Source: Pyronema omphalodes
Lineage: Eukaryota; Ascomycota; Pezizomycetes; Pezizales; Pyronemataceae
Direction: 5' to 3'
Assembly: GCA_024516155.1 (NCBI GenBank)
Contig: JAJJXM010000166.1
Location: 1 to 25,749 of the forward strand
DNA: 25,749 nucleotides
The number at the start of each line of letters is the position of its first letter. Position 1 is the stretch's first letter. This document shows, piece by piece, positions 20,807 to 25,749 of this stretch. Both the position numbers and the translations under genes were made by a program. Below the pieces are notes generated by a model. That model was given only the letters and a program-made list of their open reading frames with translations. It made no database searches and had not been told where the DNA came from.

Positions 20807-23800
20807 ATGTTATCCGACGACGACCTCGACAATGACCGCAGCGCCTTTCCTCGTACCCAACGAAACCCACGAAACTACCGACCCCCCCGCGCAGGCACCC
20901 AGAGTATGATGCTACCTCCTCGTCGTCCTAGTATCGGTGATGCCTCTGATGAGGACCAGAGTGATGCTGCTGCGATCAGTAGCAAGACCCCGTATAATAT
21001 AACCAGAGTCTTTACCAGCTTATACAGCAGACTGCTGCGGTTGGGTTAGAGGGGGAAACTGGAGACATTCGCATAGGGCAGGAGCTCGGAGAGGAGGAAG
21101 AGGAGGGGATGAGGATGATAAGGGGAAGGAAGACGACCCGCACCGACGAAATTGACGAAACTTGGGGGTCGGCGTTGAATAGGATTGAGGAGAAGGATTT
21201 ACAGGATAGCGAGGATAGGGATTGCAGAAACATGGTCCACGCCTTACATGTCACAGTGTTGGAACATCAGAAGAGTGAATTCCAGACGGCGCAGAATAGT
21301 AGGAGTGATATAGGGATGCGCCGGAGATGACTATGGATTTGGCAAGAAGGTTATGGAGATTTTTAGTTTGCCGCAGGAGGAGAAGTTGAAGCTGGTATGT
21401 TGGAGTGGTCCAGTCTACCAGTTTTTCCAAACGATACATGATTGCTGATGAAGACCGAATATCCGTGTATGCTTATGGCCTGGAGAGTATATTTCTACAG
21501 GGACATCTTACATTACCGCATACCATATTTTTCTACGCATACTTACCAAAGAGGACGGTAAGTCGATTTACAAACATCCGGTTTGGGTGTTGCATAAGCT
21601 AACAAATCAACAGACGTAAACCTGAAAACCGGTATCTTTCGAAGCGCGGAAAATCAAATGTCAAATTCACCCGTCTGGTTCGAGCTAAAGGGTCATGTAT
21701 TGACGTACTTTGCCGATCCGTCGGAACGCTATTCCTGAATGGACATATCGACCTACGATATGGAATCCAGGCTAGTCTTGTTGATGCTGGTAAAGATGGG
21801 AAGGAAGCAAGATCCGACGGCTTTTATTATTACCACCGACCAGCGGAAATTATACTTCAGGGCGGACACTGTAACAAGCGCCAAGGAATGGGTTAAGGCT
21901 ATCCAGAAGGCAATATTCCGCACGCGCAATGAAGGTGACAGTGTCAAAATCTGTATTCCTACCTCCAGTGTCATGGCGTTGAAGATATTCCTTTACCGGG
22001 GGCCCAGAAAACAATCAGGTTGAACGTAGTCGATAGTGACGATACGTATACCATAGATGAGTGAGTGTCTGCTTAATCCCCGAATCATCTTGAATATTGG
22101 CTGATATTGGAGTTTAGTATTACTTTGGTTTTCAATGAATATGGAACTACTGCATTACGTGTTTTTACAATCTGCAGTTGAGGGTTGTGCAGCTTCAAGA
22201 CTACCCGGAGTACCTCAGAGATTCAACTGGTTCGATAGGTTCTTGCGTAAGCAGGGATATGTCTCAGAGAAAATGTCAGAGCAACTTTATCACCCAGATC
22301 ACCAACTGGAAGTGCTAGAGCAGCCCCAGAGTAAGTGGAGAATATACAAGATCAAGCTTCGACCCAGCCCGCAATGATTTTGGGGGCCCGTTAAAACGAA
22401 AGCAGGGTCATATAGAATTTTCTCAACTGACTCACTGAGCTTCTTATGGAGCTGAATCTTCTCTTACCACTGATGATGAAGATCACTCACAGTCTGGAAG
22501 CCAGATTCTCAGTGGCTCGGATCTCTTTCATTCTCCAACCTGAAACTTAACCGGCTTTCTATCCCGTAAAAGGCATCGGCACAACAAGGATACTTCACCT
22601 AGTGCAACTATTCGTATCCAGCCTCCAACAAGACAACAACTCATCATGGCGACCAGGATTCAGGCTCAGAGCCAATAGGCCCTGTTGGTGCTAATAACAA
22701 CTACTGGAATTACCCCCATTGTGCAAAGGCAACTGAATGGGCTGGTGGATGAAGAGCGTTCAGTTAAGGTTGGATCCATTCTCACCAGTCAGCCAATGGG
22801 ATTCTTGAAAAAGTTTACCGATATGTTATCTGGAGGAAAACCCACCAACAACCAATGGGTATGATGCCACATGAAAATGGACGACGAAGAACAGGCGAGG
22901 AGAAGTCTGAGGAGATCATAGTGCAAGATTCCGGAACAGTTTCGCCATGCCCGATGAAAAAAATTGTGTGCGGTTTACTACGGATACCTTCATCGGACAG
23001 TTCCTCTTTACGGAAATATACCTTAGTGACGCGAAACTTCTGTTTCCGTTGCGTTTATCCGGAATTAAAACCAAGATGATTCTTCCGCTGAAGGATATCG
23101 AGAGTGTTAAACGCAATGGGATTCCGATTTGGGTATTCGGGTATGATTATCACAATTCGTGGTCATGAGGAATCTTTTTTCGAATTCGGCCAAGCAAATG
23201 CTAGAAATGAATGCCCAATATTATGATGGAAAATCTGGATGAGCTTCGACACATGGCAGAAAGTGGCTTCCTGAGCCGGGGTGAATACGAATGCAGAATC
23301 GGCTAAGAAAGAACATCAGATGTTACCAAGAAGCTCATGGATATGGCAACATGACGAATTCCGGCTATAGCACGCTAGTAGAACTTCAAACTCCCGGTGA
23401 TATTTGATGACACCCATGGATCCATCATCGACTTTCAAACCCGAGCCAATGAAGATTACCTGTCTTACTATTGGATCTCGTGGTGATTTCAACCATTTAT
23501 TGCTCTCTGTCTGGGATTGAAAAGGATGGCCACTCGGTCAAAATTGCCACTCATGCAGAATTCCGAAACTTTGTGGAATCCCACGGTATCGAATTTGCAG
23601 AAGTAGCCGGAACCCGCTGAATTAATGCAGCTGTGTGTTGAGCACGGCATGTTCACTCCTGAATTCCTTCGACAAACTCATACAACCATGCGTAGCTGGC
23701 TAGATAGCTTCTAGAAACCGCATGGAAGCGCCCAAGGATCTGATCTTTTGATCGAATCTCCATCTTGTATGGGAGGTGTCCATATTGCTGAAGCTTTACA

Positions 23801-24977
23801 CATCCCCTACTTCCGTGCTTTCACCATGCCATGGACAAGAACCAATCACCCTCATGCCTTTGCTGTCCCGGAACGAAAAATGGGCGGTGCATTCAATTAC
23901 CTCACCTACACGGTAATCGACCGATTTTCTGGGGCGCAACAGCAGGCCAAATCAACCGCTGGAGAAAAAAACATGCTCGGCCTCCGTTCTACAGATCTCA
24001 GCAAGTTGCAGCTCAACAAAGTCCCCTTCCTGTATAACTTTTCTCCAAATGTCGTCTCCCCGCCAATTGATTACCCCGATTGGGTCAGGGTTACGGGTTA
24101 TTGGTTTCTGGATAATGAACCCGGCTTTATCCCAGATCCAAAACTGGTCGCGTTTATCAAAAAGGCTAGACAAGATGGGAAGAAGATTGTGTATGTTGGT
24201 TTCGGCTCTGTTACAGTAGAAGACCCAGTCGCTATGACTAGAACCATCGTCGAATCAGTCCTTGCAGCCGGCGTCCGCTGTATCCTAAGTAAAGGCTGGA
24301 GCGAGCGAGGCAAGCCCTCATCCAGTGCACCTAACCCAACCGATACCCCTGCAGATAAAATCATCACCAACCCGCATCTTCTCTCCCCCGAAATCTTCCA
24401 AATTCTCTCTTGTCCACACGATTGGTTATTCCAGCAAATCGACGCAGCAGTTCACCATGGAGGCGCAGGAACTACTGGTGCTTCACTAAGAGCTGGCTTA
24501 CCAACGGTTATTAAACCGTTTTTTGGTGATCAGTTCTTTTATGCGACCAGAGTTGAGGACCTGGGCGTCGGCGTTGCGTTGAGGAAACTTAATACTACTA
24601 CTACTAGCTTCACTAAGGCTTTGGTTGAGGTTACCGGAAGTGAGAGGATTGTTACTAGAGCTAAGGTCTTGGGGGAGAAAATTAGAGCTGTGAGTTTATA
24701 CCCCACCCCCTGGGAATAGTCCGACTATGATATGATGATGCTTGCTTGCTTGGTTATGATGATGCTTGCTTGATGATGCTTGCTTGCTTGATTACGATGA
24801 TGATGGCTAATATACGATTCATACGCACAGGAAAATGGTGTGGCTACGGCTATTAAACATATCTATAGAGATATGGATTATGCCCTTAGTTTGATCAAAG
24901 ATAAGAAACCTGACCTCGCAGGTGATCTTGCGGAAAGTGATGAGAGTTGGACTTTTGTGGGGAATGATTTGGAGTAG
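20807..24977 (+). CDS. ATG26: ATG26-type sterol 3-beta-glucosyltransferase (GRAM-PH-GRAM-GT)
   Basis: Transfers glucose from UDP-glucose to ergosterol; homologues act at membranes and are needed for pexophagy in some fungi. An ATG at 20807 in AAGGAATG context opens an acidic leader. Then come GRAM 1 (about 21340-21560: [22 protein letters not shown]), a PH domain (21620-21930: [54 protein letters not shown]), a basic linker (22560-22640), GRAM 2 (22930-23200, [10 protein letters not shown]) and the glycosyltransferase domain. The latter includes CLTIGSRGD (about 23460), SDLLIESPS, the long frame 23748-24719 and the UDP-binding block [17 protein letters not shown] (about 24451-24505). The last exon 24831-24977 ends at TAG. 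Inferred introns are 21395-21453, 21558-21613, 22061-22117 and 24690-24830. The region from 21030 to 23750 is broken many times and has an in-frame TAG at 23712-23714. The start and the linker structure are uncertain; the family is not. Confidence 0.92.
24690..24830 (+). other. last ATG26 intron, containing GATGATGCTTGCTT repeats
   Basis: The donor GTGAGT follows the codons for KIRA and the acceptor ACGCACAG precedes [10 protein letters not shown], which rejoins the conserved C-terminal helix of the glycosyltransferase. The 141-bp intron holds three units of ATGATGCTTGCTTG. Read without splicing, the frame would stop at 24717-24719 and lose the last 49 residues. Confidence 0.85.
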
Positions 24978-25749
24978 GGGGGATTGCGGCGAGTGGGGGG
25001 GTTGCGGCGAGTAGAGGGGATTACGGCGGGTGGGGTGGATAGGGGGTATGGGGAAGAGGGGGAAGAGGAGAGAGGCTTGGTTTGGTTTGGTTTTGGGGGC
25101 TTATATATCTCTTCTTTTGATTCTGGATTTTACTTTTTGATGGGTTTGATGTTGTTGATGGTTTTTTGATGTTGATGGGGTTTTTGATTTTTTTGATGGT
25201 TCTGATGGTTTTGATGGGGGTTTTTTGACTTTGACTTTGATTTTGATTTTGAGGCATTTTTCGGATTGGGGATTGGGGATTGGGGATTTACATTGCGTTT
25301 GCGTTTGCATATCTTTTTTTTTAATGTTTTTAATGTTTTTGATGTTTTTGATGGGGTATTTGATGGGGTATTTAGCATTTGGATATAATTATCATGGATT
25401 TTGATTTAAGGATTGCGGGATTTCGAGGATTACATTTACGGATTGCGGATTTACTACTTGTTATGGATTGGATTTGAGGATTACATTTGAGGATTACATT
25501 TGAGGATTGGATTGGATTACATTTGCGGATTACAGTTGAGGATTGCGGATTACATTTGAGGATTACATTTGAGGATTGGATTGATGTTTGCGGATTGATG
25601 TTTGATGTTTGATGTTTGGTATTTCATATTTATTATTTCATATTTCATTTTTATTATTATTATTATTATTTCATATTTCATATTTATGCTTTATTATTTA
25701 TTATTTGATTTTAGATACTTAACTTTTAAAGGTTCAGAATATATATAAT
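24978..25749. other. low-complexity 3' flank of ATG26
   Basis: No gene is supportable. The start is G-rich (GGCGAGTGGGG, GGCGGGTGGGGTGG). TTTGATGTTGATGG-type T/G repeats follow at 25130-25370, then irregular GGATTACATTTGA and GGATTGCGGATT units at about 25405-25600, and an ATT-rich end from 25620. The Lys/Pro/Ser-rich minus-strand open frames are translations of these repeats. Confidence 0.7.
25405..25600. repeat. irregular GGATTACATTTGA array
   Basis: Several copies of GAGGATTACATTT and GGATTGCGGATT alternate irregularly, with GGATTGGATT spacers. Unit length varies, so this is a degenerate array and not a clean minisatellite. Confidence 0.75.

Noticed and set aside
1968..24977. Programmed ribosomal frameshifting or stop readthrough as the cause of the broken frames
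   Set aside because: Breaks are too many, occur in every gene, go in both directions and lack a shared slippery site or downstream structure; single-base errors explain them more simply.
1..25749. tRNA genes
   Set aside because: I looked for GGTTCGANNCC-like B boxes on both strands. Matches such as those near 21677 and 22226 lie in coding sequence or have no matching A box or stem pairing.

Overview
This window comes from the nuclear genome of a filamentous ascomycete (Pezizomycotina). The genes have short introns of 51 to 176 bp with GTAAGT/GTATGT-type donors and CTAAC/CTGAC-like branch points. Six conserved eukaryotic genes are recognisable, and augmin subunit HAUS1 together with a GRAM-PH-GRAM sterol glucosyltransferase points to a filamentous fungus. 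A more exact placement (for example Leotiomycetes) cannot be proved from the sequence. I see no rRNA, tRNA, CRISPR array, transposon, virus or secondary-metabolite cluster.

Layout. 1-1936: gene-free, with a GC-rich 9-bp minisatellite (339-775) and a tandem duplicate of the 3' end of the next gene. 1968-5120 (-): RSC1/RSC2-type protein with two bromodomains, an AT-hook and a BAH domain (RSC chromatin remodeller). 6371-9645 (-): FCP1, the RNA polymerase II CTD phosphatase. 10760-12454 (-): ER-type TPR/J-domain co-chaperone related to P58IPK/DNAJC3. 13094-14080 (+): HAUS1-like augmin subunit, divergent from the co-chaperone across a 639-bp shared upstream region. 15026-16496 (-): D-lactate-dehydrogenase-like 2-hydroxyacid dehydrogenase, convergent with HAUS1. 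16497-20806: 4.3 kb with no supportable gene, rich in micro- and minisatellites. 20807-24977 (+): ATG26, sterol 3-beta-glucosyltransferase. 24978-25749: low-complexity G/T-rich then A/T-rich DNA.

The genes are housekeeping genes for transcription and chromatin (RSC1, FCP1), ER proteostasis, mitotic spindle, NAD-linked metabolism and sterol glucosylation or autophagy. They are not an operon or a pathway cluster.

The dominant oddity is that all six genes are broken by single-base frameshifts, and two carry in-frame TAG codons, while conserved protein sequence continues on both sides of each break. Many breaks sit in or beside short homopolymers, and some are paired +1/-1 so that an open frame hides an out-of-frame middle. 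The simplest reading is uncorrected indel error in the assembly. Gene decay is the alternative. I did not find convincing evidence of a new biological system; the points worth checking are the frame breaks, the duplicated RSC1 3' end, and the repeats.
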